Shown piece after piece: positions 1-6,778 of a stretch of DNA of 16,817 bases. Both the position numbers and the translations under genes were made by a program. The notes under the pieces were generated by a model. It made no database searches. It had not been told where the DNA came from and worked only from the letters and a program-made list of their open reading frames with translations. The first letter of the stretch is position 1, and each line of letters starts with the position of its first letter. This stretch comes from Bacteroidales bacterium UBA4866 (GTDB lineage: Bacteria; Bacteroidota; Bacteroidia; Bacteroidales; P3), in contig DHDW01000037.1 of assembly GCA_002399565.1 (NCBI GenBank), positions 3,807 through 20,623 of the forward strand, written 5' to 3'.

Positions 1-684
1 TATAGAGGACGTCAAGGAGATTTTGTTGATTTAATTATTAATGAAATGATTCCTTTAGTTGCAAAGGATAACTTGGCTGATTTTATTGATGTATTTTGCG
101 ATAAGGGTTTCTTTACTGTTGAGGAAACTGATAGGATACTAACTCAAGGAAGAAAATATGGTATGCGTCCAAAGATTCACGCCAATGAATTGGATTATTC
201 AGGAGGAATACAAGTTGCAGTTAAACATAATGCACTCTCATGTGACCACTTAGAATTTGTGGGAAAAGAAGAAATAGAATGTTTAAAGAATTCTGAAACT
301 ATGCCAACAGTTTTGCCTGGTGCAGCCTTCTTTCTAAATATGAAACTCTCTCCTGTTAGAGAAATGATGAATGCAGGATTACCAGTTGCAATGGCATCAG
401 ATTTTAATCCAGGCTCATCTCCAAGTGGTAATATGCAAACAATTGTTAGTTTTGCTTGCGTTAACTATAGGATGACTCCTCTGGAAGCATTTAATGCAAC
501 AACTATCAATTCTGCTTATGCAATGGGATTAAGCAAAACTCATGGTTCTATAGCTAAAGGAAAGATAGCAAACTTCTATATAACTAAAGAAATTCCTAAT
601 TTGGAATATATGCCTTATTATTATGGAATAAATAAGGTAGAGAGAGTATTTCTCAATGGAGTTGAATATTCCTCGCAAAACTAA
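1..684 (+). CDS. hutI: Imidazolonepropionase, C-terminal part (5' end outside the window)
   Basis: The reading frame is open from the first base, so the gene begins upstream; 227 residues are visible against roughly 400-420 for the family, so about 190 N-terminal residues are missing. The enzyme hydrolyses 4-imidazolone-5-propanoate to N-formimino-L-glutamate, the third step of histidine degradation, in the cytoplasm. The visible part is the C-terminal half of an amidohydrolase barrel. KIHANEL (His at fragment residue 60) and ASDFNPGSSPSG (Asp at residue 134) match the metal-binding His and Asp of HutI. VDLIINEMIP, FCDKGFFTVEETDRIL and HNALSCDHLE are also typical of the family. The HxH metal motif would lie in the missing part. 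No other hut gene follows; transcription appears to end at the inverted repeats after the stop codon. Identity is secure. Confidence 0.95.
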   Translation, partial: YRGRQGDFVDLIINEMIPLVAKDNLADFIDVFCDKGFFTVEETDRILTQGRKYGMRPKIHANELDYSGGIQVAVKHNALSCDHLEFVGKEEIECLKNSETMPTVLPGAAFFLNMKLSPVREMMNAGLPVAMASDFNPGSSPSGNMQTIVSFACVNYRMTPLEAFNATTINSAYAMGLSKTHGSIAKGKIANFYITKEIPNLEYMPYYYGINKVERVFLNGVEYSSQN

Positions 685-765
685 GAAATTAAGTTTAACG
701 AGACATTCTTAGCTTTAGTTTCATAACATACTATTATACAACAACATAATAACTACAAATTAGAA

Positions 766-824
766 AAAATGCGAGAAATTTATTTATAGTTCTATATAAA
801 CTAATTATTTTTTTCTCGCATTTT
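766..824. terminator. Inverted repeat between convergent genes, possible terminator
   Basis: A perfect 13-bp inverted repeat (AAAATGCGAGAAA at 766-778 and its complement at 812-824) encloses a 33-base AT-rich loop. The right arm ends in TTTT on the plus strand and the left arm gives a U-rich end on the minus strand, so it could serve both hutI and the convergent gene. The long loop makes it weaker than a classic intrinsic terminator. Confidence 0.5.
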
Positions 825-879
825 AAGCTTAAAGACTTTTTATATTTAAAAATAAACCTTGCATAAAAGGAAAAAATAA

Positions 880-922
880 CCGACTTTTTTAATTTATATG
901 CCGACTTTTTTGAAAAAGTCGG
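880..922. repeat. CCGACTTTTT palindrome with a half copy 21 bp upstream
   Basis: The arms CCGACTTTTT (901-910) and AAAAAGTCGG (913-922) flank a TG centre. A further direct copy of the left arm starts at 880, exactly 21 bases earlier. The palindrome can form a 9-bp hairpin with a 4-base loop. It lies between the convergent hutI and the minus-strand gene, so a terminator role is possible, but the half copy is not explained by that. Its spacing resembles the palindrome arrays near 6.4 kb and 12.7 kb. Confidence 0.6.
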
Positions 923-956
923 TGATTAATTTTAGATATAGTTAGATTTATTAATA

Positions 957-1388
957 TTAAAATTCCTCTATTTCTAATTCAATATTATATGTTTTATACA
1001 TAGGATGTTTTAGTTGCGCTTTCCATTCATACTTTATACCTATTTTATCCTCACTATTACCTTTCATTACTCCATTATTAATATTAGTGAGTATTACTTT
1101 AAGTATTTCATCAATATTCATTCCTAAGAACTCTTCATAAGTAATTTGATCAAAGCTAAAAGGATAGCTTTTCATAGCAAAATTTCCTCCAATAAGATTA
1201 TATTTATGAGTTCTTTTCTTAACTTTAAATTCAATCTTATTTGCCAAAATAGTTGTTTGGTCTACTTTACAGTTAATAATCTTAACTTTAATCTCTTTCC
1301 CTTTAGCAAAGGTTGAAGAAAATACTTGATTTGACGTAATAAACAAAAAACACAAACCAAATAATGCTAATAAATAAACTCTTTTCAT
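957..1388 (-). CDS. Exported protein of unknown function
   Basis: This 143-residue protein is not recognised. It starts with MKRVYLLALFGLCFLFITS, a short basic segment and a hydrophobic core typical of a signal peptide, with likely cleavage near VFSS/TFA at about residues 23-27. The mature part is about 117 residues, lysine-rich, with alternating hydrophobic and charged residues (EIKVKIINC, NIELEIEEF) suggesting a beta-sheet domain in the periplasm or on the cell surface. The frame extends 12 codons further upstream, to 1424, but the start at 1388 is preferred: it begins the signal peptide, and a TATATTTG promoter element on the same strand (1412-1419) lies inside the longer reading. It appears to be a single-gene transcription unit convergent with hutI. 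The gene is probably real because of the signal peptide and promoter; no function is assigned. Confidence 0.65.
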   Translation of the reverse strand: MKRVYLLALFGLCFLFITSNQVFSSTFAKGKEIKVKIINCKVDQTTILANKIEFKVKKRTHKYNLIGGNFAMKSYPFSFDQITYEEFLGMNIDEILKVILTNINNGVMKGNSEDKIGIKYEWKAQLKHPMYKTYNIELEIEEF

Positions 1389-1411
1389 AAGACTTAATTT
1401 TAAATATATTG

Positions 1412-1419
1412 CAAATATA
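1412..1419 (-). promoter_or_regulatory. Bacteroidota -7 promoter element (TATATTTG)
   Basis: On the minus strand this reads TATATTTG, matching the TAnnTTTG -7 consensus used by the Bacteroidota primary sigma factor. It lies 24 bases before the preferred ATG at 1388. A TTTTG lies 14 bases upstream, closer than the usual -33 spacing. Confidence 0.45.
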
Positions 1420-1488
1420 AGCAATTAATTTGACAAAATTCTTTTTTTCAATTTATATTTTTCCATACAATCTATCAGATAAAGTTAT

Positions 1489-1496
1489 TATCTTTG
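1489..1496 (+). promoter_or_regulatory. Bacteroidota -7 promoter element (TATCTTTG)
   Basis: TATCTTTG matches the TAnnTTTG -7 consensus and lies about 87 bases ahead of the CDP-alcohol phosphotransferase start. No good -33 TTG is seen. It is the same octamer found upstream of etfB and glyA. Confidence 0.45.
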
Positions 1497-1582
1497 TTGG
1501 AAAAATAAATAGTTATGTATTAACTATCCATTTTTAGATCTCACACCATTAAGACAAAAAACTATTAATTAACCGCCATAAT

Positions 1583-2269
1583 ATGAAAAACAATGAAAAA
1601 TTAGACAATGCTTTAAAAGCTATCTCTAAAGATCGTCAAAGGACAAATATGCTAAGACGTTTTGAGCAAAGAGCTATTGCTTATTTGGTTCAAAGAATGC
1701 CTTTATTTGTAAGTTCCAATATACTCACAGGAATTGGATTTTTGGGGAATTTAATATTAGCACTATGTTTTGTGTTTGGAGCTATTTATAGTCCATATTT
1801 TCTATTATTTGGAATTATAGGTTCGTTTATTAATTGGTTTGGAGATTCCTTAGATGGTCGTTTGGCATACTATAGAAATAAGCCAAGGAAATGGTATGGG
1901 TTTACATTAGATATTATTGTGGATTTTGTGGGAATAATATTTATTGGTTTAGGCTTTATGTTCTATTTAGAAACTCAATGGTTAGTAGTAGGATATGCTT
2001 TTATAGTTATGTATAACCTTGAAATGGTAATTGCTTTATTGAGATATAAAATTACCAATCAATATTCCATTGACTCAGGATTTTTAGGGCCAACAGAAGT
2101 AAGAATTGCTATTTGCATTGCTTTAATAATAGAAGTTTTGTTTAATGGGTTATTCCTCTATTTTGCCATACTTTCAACTCTTATCCTTTTTATAGCTAAC
2201 ATTAAAGATATTCTTCAAATAATTAAGTTGGCTGACTTAAGAGATAAAGAAGAAAAAACCTACTTCTGA
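1583..2269 (+). CDS. CDP-alcohol phosphatidyltransferase family membrane protein
   Basis: This 228-residue inner-membrane protein has several hydrophobic segments (about residues 50-70, 71-86, 108-125, 130-152, 173-190, 190-206). Families of this type move a phospho-alcohol group from a CDP-alcohol such as CDP-diacylglycerol to a second alcohol, making phospholipid head groups or related lipids. The signature is D88-SL-D91-G92-RL-A95-Y96, nine residues, then G106-FTL-D110-IIV-D114. All four metal-binding aspartates are present. The usual AR of DGxxAR is AY, so the family Arg is replaced by Tyr96. A GPTEVRI motif at about residues 159-165 may help define the subfamily. The N-terminus (about 30 residues) is charged and lies before a typical NILTGIG entry segment. 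The gene stands alone: the next gene starts 177 bases later behind its own promoter element. Substrates cannot be told from sequence; phosphatidylglycerol-phosphate, phosphatidylserine or inositol-lipid synthesis are all possible. Confidence 0.85.
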   Translation: MKNNEKLDNALKAISKDRQRTNMLRRFEQRAIAYLVQRMPLFVSSNILTGIGFLGNLILALCFVFGAIYSPYFLLFGIIGSFINWFGDSLDGRLAYYRNKPRKWYGFTLDIIVDFVGIIFIGLGFMFYLETQWLVVGYAFIVMYNLEMVIALLRYKITNQYSIDSGFLGPTEVRIAICIALIIEVLFNGLFLYFAILSTLILFIANIKDILQIIKLADLRDKEEKTYF

Positions 2270-2395
2270 ATAATAGTAGAAAAATGCTTTAAAACTAAAA
2301 TAAAAGTCATTTAGGATTCATACATACATTGAAAGTTAGTTGGATTGTGGTACTTTTTAACGAATAGCAAATGTGATGTTTCTCCAAATATTTTA

Positions 2396-2403
2396 TATCT
2401 TTG
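2396..2403 (+). promoter_or_regulatory. Bacteroidota -7 promoter element for the etf operon (TATCTTTG)
   Basis: TATCTTTG fits the TAnnTTTG consensus and lies 43 bases before the etfB start, giving a leader of roughly 35 bases. It would drive etfB-etfA-acyl-CoA dehydrogenase as one transcript. Confidence 0.6.
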
Positions 2404-2446
2404 CAAATTGGAAAATTCGTTTAATTTATTAACTAACTAAAAAACA

Positions 2447-3319
2447 ATGAGTTTTAGAATTATAGTTCTCGCAAAGCAAGTTCCCGATACAAGAAATGTT
2501 GGGAAAGATGCTATGAAGGAAGATGGTACTGTGAATCGTGCCGCTTTGCCCGCTATTTTTAATCCAGAAGACCTCAATGCCTTAGAAATGGCATTAAATA
2601 TTAAGGATAATATTAAAGATGCAACAATCTCAATCATTACTATGGGACCTTCACGTGCAGCAGAAATTGTTCGTGAAGCAATGTATCGTGGTGCAGATAA
2701 TGGAGTAGTAGTTTCAGACCGTAAGGTTGCTGGAAGTGATACTTTAGCAACATCATACACAATTTCTCAAGCAATTAAGAGAATGGGGGAATTTGATTTA
2801 GTTATTGCAGGTCGTCAAGCAATTGATGGAGACACAGCTCAGGTTGGTCCTCAAACTGCAGAAAAACTTGAATGCCCTCAAATTACTTATGCAGAAGAAG
2901 TAATACAAGTCGATGAGAATAAAATCAGAATCAAACGCCGTTTAGAAAGAGGTGTTGAGATAGTTGAAACTTCTTATCCTTGTCTTATTACTGTTCATGG
3001 TTCTGCAAAAGAATGTCGTTCTCGCCATGCAAAACGTTTAATGAAATACAAGTTGGCAAAAAGTAATTCCGAATTACAAGAACTTGGACAAGATTATTCA
3101 AATATTTGGAACGAAAGACCTTATTTGAAAATTGAAGAATGGTCAGCAGCAGACATTATTGCTGAAGATTCTCGTTTGGGACTAACAGGTTCACCAACCA
3201 AGGTAAAGAAGATTGAAAACGTAGTATTAACACAAAAAGAAAGCAAGGTAATTACTCCTAAAGATGAAGATATGAATGACTTAATGAAGGAACTTATATC
3301 ATCTCATATATTAGGATAA
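2447..3319 (+). CDS. etfB: Electron transfer flavoprotein beta subunit (FixA/EtfB)
   Basis: This 290-residue cytoplasmic protein is the beta subunit of the ETF heterodimer, which passes electrons between acyl-CoA dehydrogenase and other redox partners. The start MSFRIIVLAKQVPDT is the standard EtfB beginning. The nucleotide-binding loop reads AGRQAIDGDTAQVGPQ at residues 121-136. In bifurcating Etfs of butyrate-forming anaerobes this loop is DGDTAQVGP, where the mitochondrial type has DDDxNQT. SRLGLTGSPTKV (242-253) is the typical C-terminal EtfB motif, followed by a tail that packs on the alpha subunit. It is the first gene of a three-gene operon: etfA starts 33 bases downstream, and the acyl-CoA dehydrogenase follows. 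The loop suggests a second FAD or NADH site rather than AMP; this is inference. The family call is secure. Confidence 0.95.
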   Translation: MSFRIIVLAKQVPDTRNVGKDAMKEDGTVNRAALPAIFNPEDLNALEMALNIKDNIKDATISIITMGPSRAAEIVREAMYRGADNGVVVSDRKVAGSDTLATSYTISQAIKRMGEFDLVIAGRQAIDGDTAQVGPQTAEKLECPQITYAEEVIQVDENKIRIKRRLERGVEIVETSYPCLITVHGSAKECRSRHAKRLMKYKLAKSNSELQELGQDYSNIWNERPYLKIEEWSAADIIAEDSRLGLTGSPTKVKKIENVVLTQKESKVITPKDEDMNDLMKELISSHILG

Positions 3320-3352
3320 TTCTTTTTAATAAACAAGAAAGGAAATTAAACA

Positions 3353-4375
3353 ATGAATAATGTATTTGTATATTGTGAAGTTACAGAGGAAAGAACAATT
3401 GCCGATGTAAGCTTGGAGCTTGTTTCAAAAGGGAAGAAACTTGCAAACGAACTTGGTGTTAAATTGGAAGCTATTGTTTGTGGAGATGAAATAAAAGATA
3501 TTGAAAAAATTCTATATCCTTATGGAGTTGATGTAATTAACTATGCTAAGGATTCCAGATTGTTCCCTTATCAAACACTTCCACATTTCTCAATTGTAAC
3601 AAAACTATTCCAAGAAAATAAACCAGAAATTGCACTTTTTGGAGCAACTTCTGTAGGTAGAGATTTAGCACCACGTATTGCTTCATTTCTTCGCACAGGT
3701 CTAACTGCAGACTGTACAACATTGGAAATAGGCGACCATACTGAAAACAAAACTGGAAAAGAATATAAAAACCTTCTTTACCAAATCCGTCCAGCTTTTG
3801 GAGGAAATATTATTGCAACTATCATCAACCCTGACCACAGACCACAAATGGCAACTGTGCGTGAAGGAGTAATGAAAAAAGAAGTATTCAACAACTCTCA
3901 CAAAGGAATAATAAACTTCCTAAAGGTTGAAGATTATGTTAAGAATGATGATTTCTGCATAAAGATTATTGAGCGTCATATTGAACAACAAAAGATAAAT
4001 ATTAAAGGTGCTCAAATAATTGTTTGTGGAGGTTATGGAATGGGTTCAAAAGAGAACTTCAAATTAATTCACCAATTAGCTGAAGTTATTCAAGGAGAAG
4101 TTGGAGCAACAAGAGCTGCAGTTGATGCTGGCATGTGTGAACATGAAAGACAAATTGGACAAACTGGAGTTACTGTTCGTCCAAAGCTTTATATAGCTTG
4201 TGGAGTTTCAGGAGCTGTTCAACACCGTGCAGGAATGCAAGAAAGCTCAAAAATTATTTCAATCAACACAGACCCTAAAGCACCAATTAATGCAATAGCT
4301 GACTATACCATTATTGGAGATGTTATGGAAGTCTTACCAAAGATGATTAAATATTACAAGGCTAATACAAAATAA
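3353..4375 (+). CDS. etfA: Electron transfer flavoprotein alpha subunit (FixB/EtfA)
   Basis: This 340-residue protein is the FAD-binding partner of EtfB. The N-terminal domain (about 1-190) begins NNVFVYCEVTEERTIADVSLEL. The C-terminal FAD domain has the classic motifs: GATRAAVDAG at 251-260, QIGQTG at 267-272, GVSGAVQHRAGM at 284-295 and SINTDPKAPI at 303-312, followed by ADYTIIGD. Length is normal and there is no N-terminal ferredoxin-like extension. The gene sits between etfB (33-base gap) and the acyl-CoA dehydrogenase (21-base gap), so the three proteins are almost certainly made together and form an acyl-CoA dehydrogenase/ETF electron-transfer unit. The direction of electron flow (fatty-acid or amino-acid oxidation, or reduction of an enoyl-CoA such as crotonyl-CoA) is not fixed by the sequence. 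Confidence 0.95.
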   Translation: MNNVFVYCEVTEERTIADVSLELVSKGKKLANELGVKLEAIVCGDEIKDIEKILYPYGVDVINYAKDSRLFPYQTLPHFSIVTKLFQENKPEIALFGATSVGRDLAPRIASFLRTGLTADCTTLEIGDHTENKTGKEYKNLLYQIRPAFGGNIIATIINPDHRPQMATVREGVMKKEVFNNSHKGIINFLKVEDYVKNDDFCIKIIERHIEQQKINIKGAQIIVCGGYGMGSKENFKLIHQLAEVIQGEVGATRAAVDAGMCEHERQIGQTGVTVRPKLYIACGVSGAVQHRAGMQESSKIISINTDPKAPINAIADYTIIGDVMEVLPKMIKYYKANTK

Positions 4376-4396
4376 CGATAAATAAAGAATAATTAT

Positions 4397-6130
4397 ATGG
4401 CTAATTTTTTTAATGATAATGAAAGCTTAAAGTTCCATCTTTCTCATGAAATGATGAAAGAAATTATTCAATTAAAGGAACGCAATTATGCTGATTACGG
4501 AAAATATGACGATGCTCCAAAGGATTATGAGGATACTTTAGATAATTACGTAAAAGTAATGGAGATTGTTGGAGAAATCACTGGAGAAATTCTTGCTCCA
4601 AATGCTGAAAGCGTTGACCAAGAAGGACCAAAGATTGTTAACAATGAAGTAATATATGCAAAGGGAACTCAGCAAAATCATGAAGCATTGCGTGATGCAG
4701 GACTTTATGGAATGAGTCTTCCAAGACAATTTGGAGGATTAAACTTCTCATATGTTCCTTATGTTATGGCAGCAGAAATAGTTTCTCGTGGAGACTGTGG
4801 ATTTGCTAACATTTGGGGCTTGCAAGATTGCGCTGAAACAATTTACGAATATGCTTCACAAGAAATTAAGGATGAATTTTTACCAAAAATAAATCAAGGT
4901 TTCACTTGTTCAATGGACTTAACTGAACCAGATGCTGGTTCTGACCTTCAAGCAGTTCAATTAAAAGCTACTTGGGACGAAAAGTCAAATTGCTGGAGAC
5001 TTAATGGAGTAAAACGTTTTATTACAAATGGAGATGCTGACATTAAGTTAGTTTTGGCTCGTTCAGAAGAAGGAACAAATGACGGTAGAGGTCTCTCCTA
5101 CTTTGTTTACGACAGAAAACATAAAGCAGTAACAATTCGTAGAATTGAAAACAAACTGGGTATTAAAGGATCTCCAACAGGAGAATTGGTATTCAACAAT
5201 GCACCAGCTCAACTGGTTGGAGACAGAAAATTGGGATTGATCAAATACGTTATGTCTTTGATGAATGGTGCAAGACTTGGAGTTGGAGCTCAATCTGTTG
5301 GTCTGTCTGAAGCTGCTTACAGAGAAGCTTTCAAATATGCTCAGGAAAGAGAACAGTTTGGAAAACCAATTCACAATTTTGCAGGAGTATATGAAATGCT
5401 TGCAAACATGAGAGCAAAAACTGATGCAATTCGTACTTTGCTTTATGAAACAGCACGTAATATTGACATTTACAAGGCAATTGAAGATAAAGCAAAATAT
5501 GGTTCAATTACTCCAGAAGAAAAACAGAAACTTAAGAAATTCCAAAAGCTTGCTGACATTCTAACACCAATGCTGAAACTTTTCTCTTCTGAATATGCAA
5601 ACCAGATAACTTACGATGCAATTCAGGTTCACGGTGGTTCAGGATTTATGAAAGACTATGCAGTTGAAAGAATGTACAGAGATGCAAGAATCTTAACCAT
5701 CTATGAAGGAACATCACAGTTACAGGTTGTTGCTGCAATTCGTGGAGTTATCAATGGTGGATACATCGATTTAATTAAGGGATACGAAGCAAAAGAAGCA
5801 AAACCAGAATTTTCAACAATGAAGAAAGTTCTTTGCCAAATGAGAGAACGCTTTGAACAGGCACTTGAAAGAGCAAACAGCTTTGGTTCAAATTCTGAAT
5901 TCTACGATTTCAATTCTCGCCGTTTAGTTGAAATGTGTGGTTATTTAATTATGGGACATCTTTTAGTAATTGATGCCAATAAAAACCCTATGTTTAGCAA
6001 CTCAGCAGAATTAATGATTCGCATGGGACAAAGCAAGGTTGAGGAAGCTGCTTCATTTATTATGAACTTTGAAGAATCAGCAATAGCAAAATATAAAATT
6101 GCTGGTGACTGCAAAGCTTGTGCTGAATAA
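4397..6130 (+). CDS. Acyl-CoA dehydrogenase, long C-terminal-extended type
   Basis: This 577-residue flavoenzyme introduces or removes the alpha-beta double bond of an acyl-CoA and exchanges electrons with ETF. The FAD/substrate signature CSMDLTEPDAGSD lies at 171-183, and the second signature, around QVHGGSGFMKDYAVERMYRDAR, at 410-431. The catalytic base is Glu437 in IYEGTSQLQ. About 120-130 residues follow beyond the normal end of a 380-residue acyl-CoA dehydrogenase, and there is extra N-terminal sequence (about 1-50), placing it with the roughly 570-600-residue class. It is the last gene of the etf operon, 21 bases after etfA, and ends at a strong terminator. Physiological substrates of this class vary; a butyryl-CoA or similar short-chain role fits anaerobic Bacteroidales but is inferred. 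No thiolase, hydroxyacyl-CoA dehydrogenase or enoyl-CoA hydratase is nearby. Confidence 0.93.
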   Translation: MANFFNDNESLKFHLSHEMMKEIIQLKERNYADYGKYDDAPKDYEDTLDNYVKVMEIVGEITGEILAPNAESVDQEGPKIVNNEVIYAKGTQQNHEALRDAGLYGMSLPRQFGGLNFSYVPYVMAAEIVSRGDCGFANIWGLQDCAETIYEYASQEIKDEFLPKINQGFTCSMDLTEPDAGSDLQAVQLKATWDEKSNCWRLNGVKRFITNGDADIKLVLARSEEGTNDGRGLSYFVYDRKHKAVTIRRIENKLGIKGSPTGELVFNNAPAQLVGDRKLGLIKYVMSLMNGARLGVGAQSVGLSEAAYREAFKYAQEREQFGKPIHNFAGVYEMLANMRAKTDAIRTLLYETARNIDIYKAIEDKAKYGSITPEEKQKLKKFQKLADILTPMLKLFSSEYANQITYDAIQVHGGSGFMKDYAVERMYRDARILTIYEGTSQLQVVAAIRGVINGGYIDLIKGYEAKEAKPEFSTMKKVLCQMRERFEQALERANSFGSNSEFYDFNSRRLVEMCGYLIMGHLLVIDANKNPMFSNSAELMIRMGQSKVEEAASFIMNFEESAIAKYKIAGDCKACAE

Positions 6131-6153
6131 CAAACTATTACAATAAAAGACCT

Positions 6154-6198
6154 AAGGAGGCTGTATTGAATATAAAATTTCAATGCAGCTTCTTTTTT
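6154..6198 (+). terminator. Intrinsic terminator of the etf/acyl-CoA dehydrogenase operon
   Basis: GAGGCTGTATTGAA (6157-6170) pairs with TTCAATGCAGCTTC (6179-6192) as a 14-bp stem with two G-U pairs and an 8-base loop. A TTTTTT run follows (6193-6198). It lies 25 bases after the stop codon of the acyl-CoA dehydrogenase. Confidence 0.85.
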
Positions 6199-6411
6199 AT
6201 ATCCCATTTAAGTTTTCATTTCATTTTCTGACTCTTTGAAATAATTTTGAGGATGAACAAAATATGCAATAATATCAAGAATAATTTATCTTATATTCAA
6301 ATTTTTATGTATATTTGCATATCAAAAACTCTTTAAAACAATAAATGGGAATATTTATACTAAAAGAGAATCCCATTCTAAGAAAATCCCCCTTCAAAAT
6401 TCTTTAAAAGT

Positions 6412-6473
6412 AAAGATGCACATCTTTCACCACAAAAGATGCACGTCTTTTACACCAAACGATGCACATCTTT
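6412..6473. repeat. Three 16-bp palindromes, 23-bp period (GATGCACATC family)
   Basis: Copy 1 is AAAGATGCACATCTTT (6412-6427). Copy 2 (6435-6450) is the same except for A to G in the right half (GCACGTC). Copy 3 (6458-6473) differs only in the left flank (AACGATG). The GATGCAC cores start at 6415, 6438 and 6461, exactly 23 bases apart. Each copy has 7-base arms around a CA centre. The 7-base linkers between copies are also similar (CACCACA, TACACCA). No unique spacers and no coding sequence are present, so this is not a CRISPR array. Function is unknown. Confidence 0.85.
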
Positions 6474-6697
6474 CATCAATTAAAACGAAGATTCTGTAAT
6501 TTTAAATCAAGCTTTGCTCAAACAAAGTCTTGATTAGATATGGTAAAATAAGGATTAATTTCAGTAAACTCAACATTGTTTATTATACAATTAAAGAATT
6601 ATTTTCTTTTTTGTTTGGAAGATAGGAAATAAGTTTATAAGTTTGCCGCATAATTATTTCATAAGATTTTATATACATATCATATTGAATTATTAGA

Positions 6698-6705
6698 TAG
6701 TTTTG
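6698..6705 (+). promoter_or_regulatory. Possible -7 promoter element (TAGTTTTG)
   Basis: The octamer fits TAnnTTTG and lies 74 bases before the beta-barrel gene start. No matching -33 element is seen at normal spacing, so support is weak. Confidence 0.3.
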
Positions 6706-6778
6706 AAGTAGAAGGAGATGCAAGTTTTGAAGCAAATGTATATGAATGTAATATGGTAAATCATTAAACAAAACAGCT

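Larger units (their letters stand above)
6199..6778. other. Long intergenic region with palindrome array and hairpins
   Basis: No convincing gene is seen between the terminator and the beta-barrel gene. In order it holds a TATATTTG promoter-like octamer (6310-6317), a 7-bp inverted repeat AATGGGA/TCCCATT (6344-6350 with 6371-6377), three palindromes with 23-bp spacing (6412-6473), a 12-bp hairpin with one bulged base (6505-6516 with 6523-6535) and a TAGTTTTG octamer (6698-6705) that may be the promoter of the next gene. The only frame starting in the structured part (6345-6407) is 20 codons and overlaps the inverted repeat. Confidence 0.6.

Noticed and set aside
1389..1424. Upstream extension of the minus-strand exported protein
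   Set aside because: It covers the likely -7 promoter element and precedes a good signal peptide start at 1388.
2437..2760. 107-residue minus-strand frame opposite etfB
   Set aside because: It is an antisense shadow of a strongly conserved gene, with no signal, domain or promoter of its own.
5063..5374. 103-residue minus-strand frame opposite the acyl-CoA dehydrogenase
   Set aside because: It is antisense to the conserved FAD domain; its Ser/Phe-rich composition is typical of a shadow frame.
6345..6407. 20-codon frame starting ATGGGAATA
   Set aside because: It is too short, overlaps an inverted repeat and has no homologue that I recognise.
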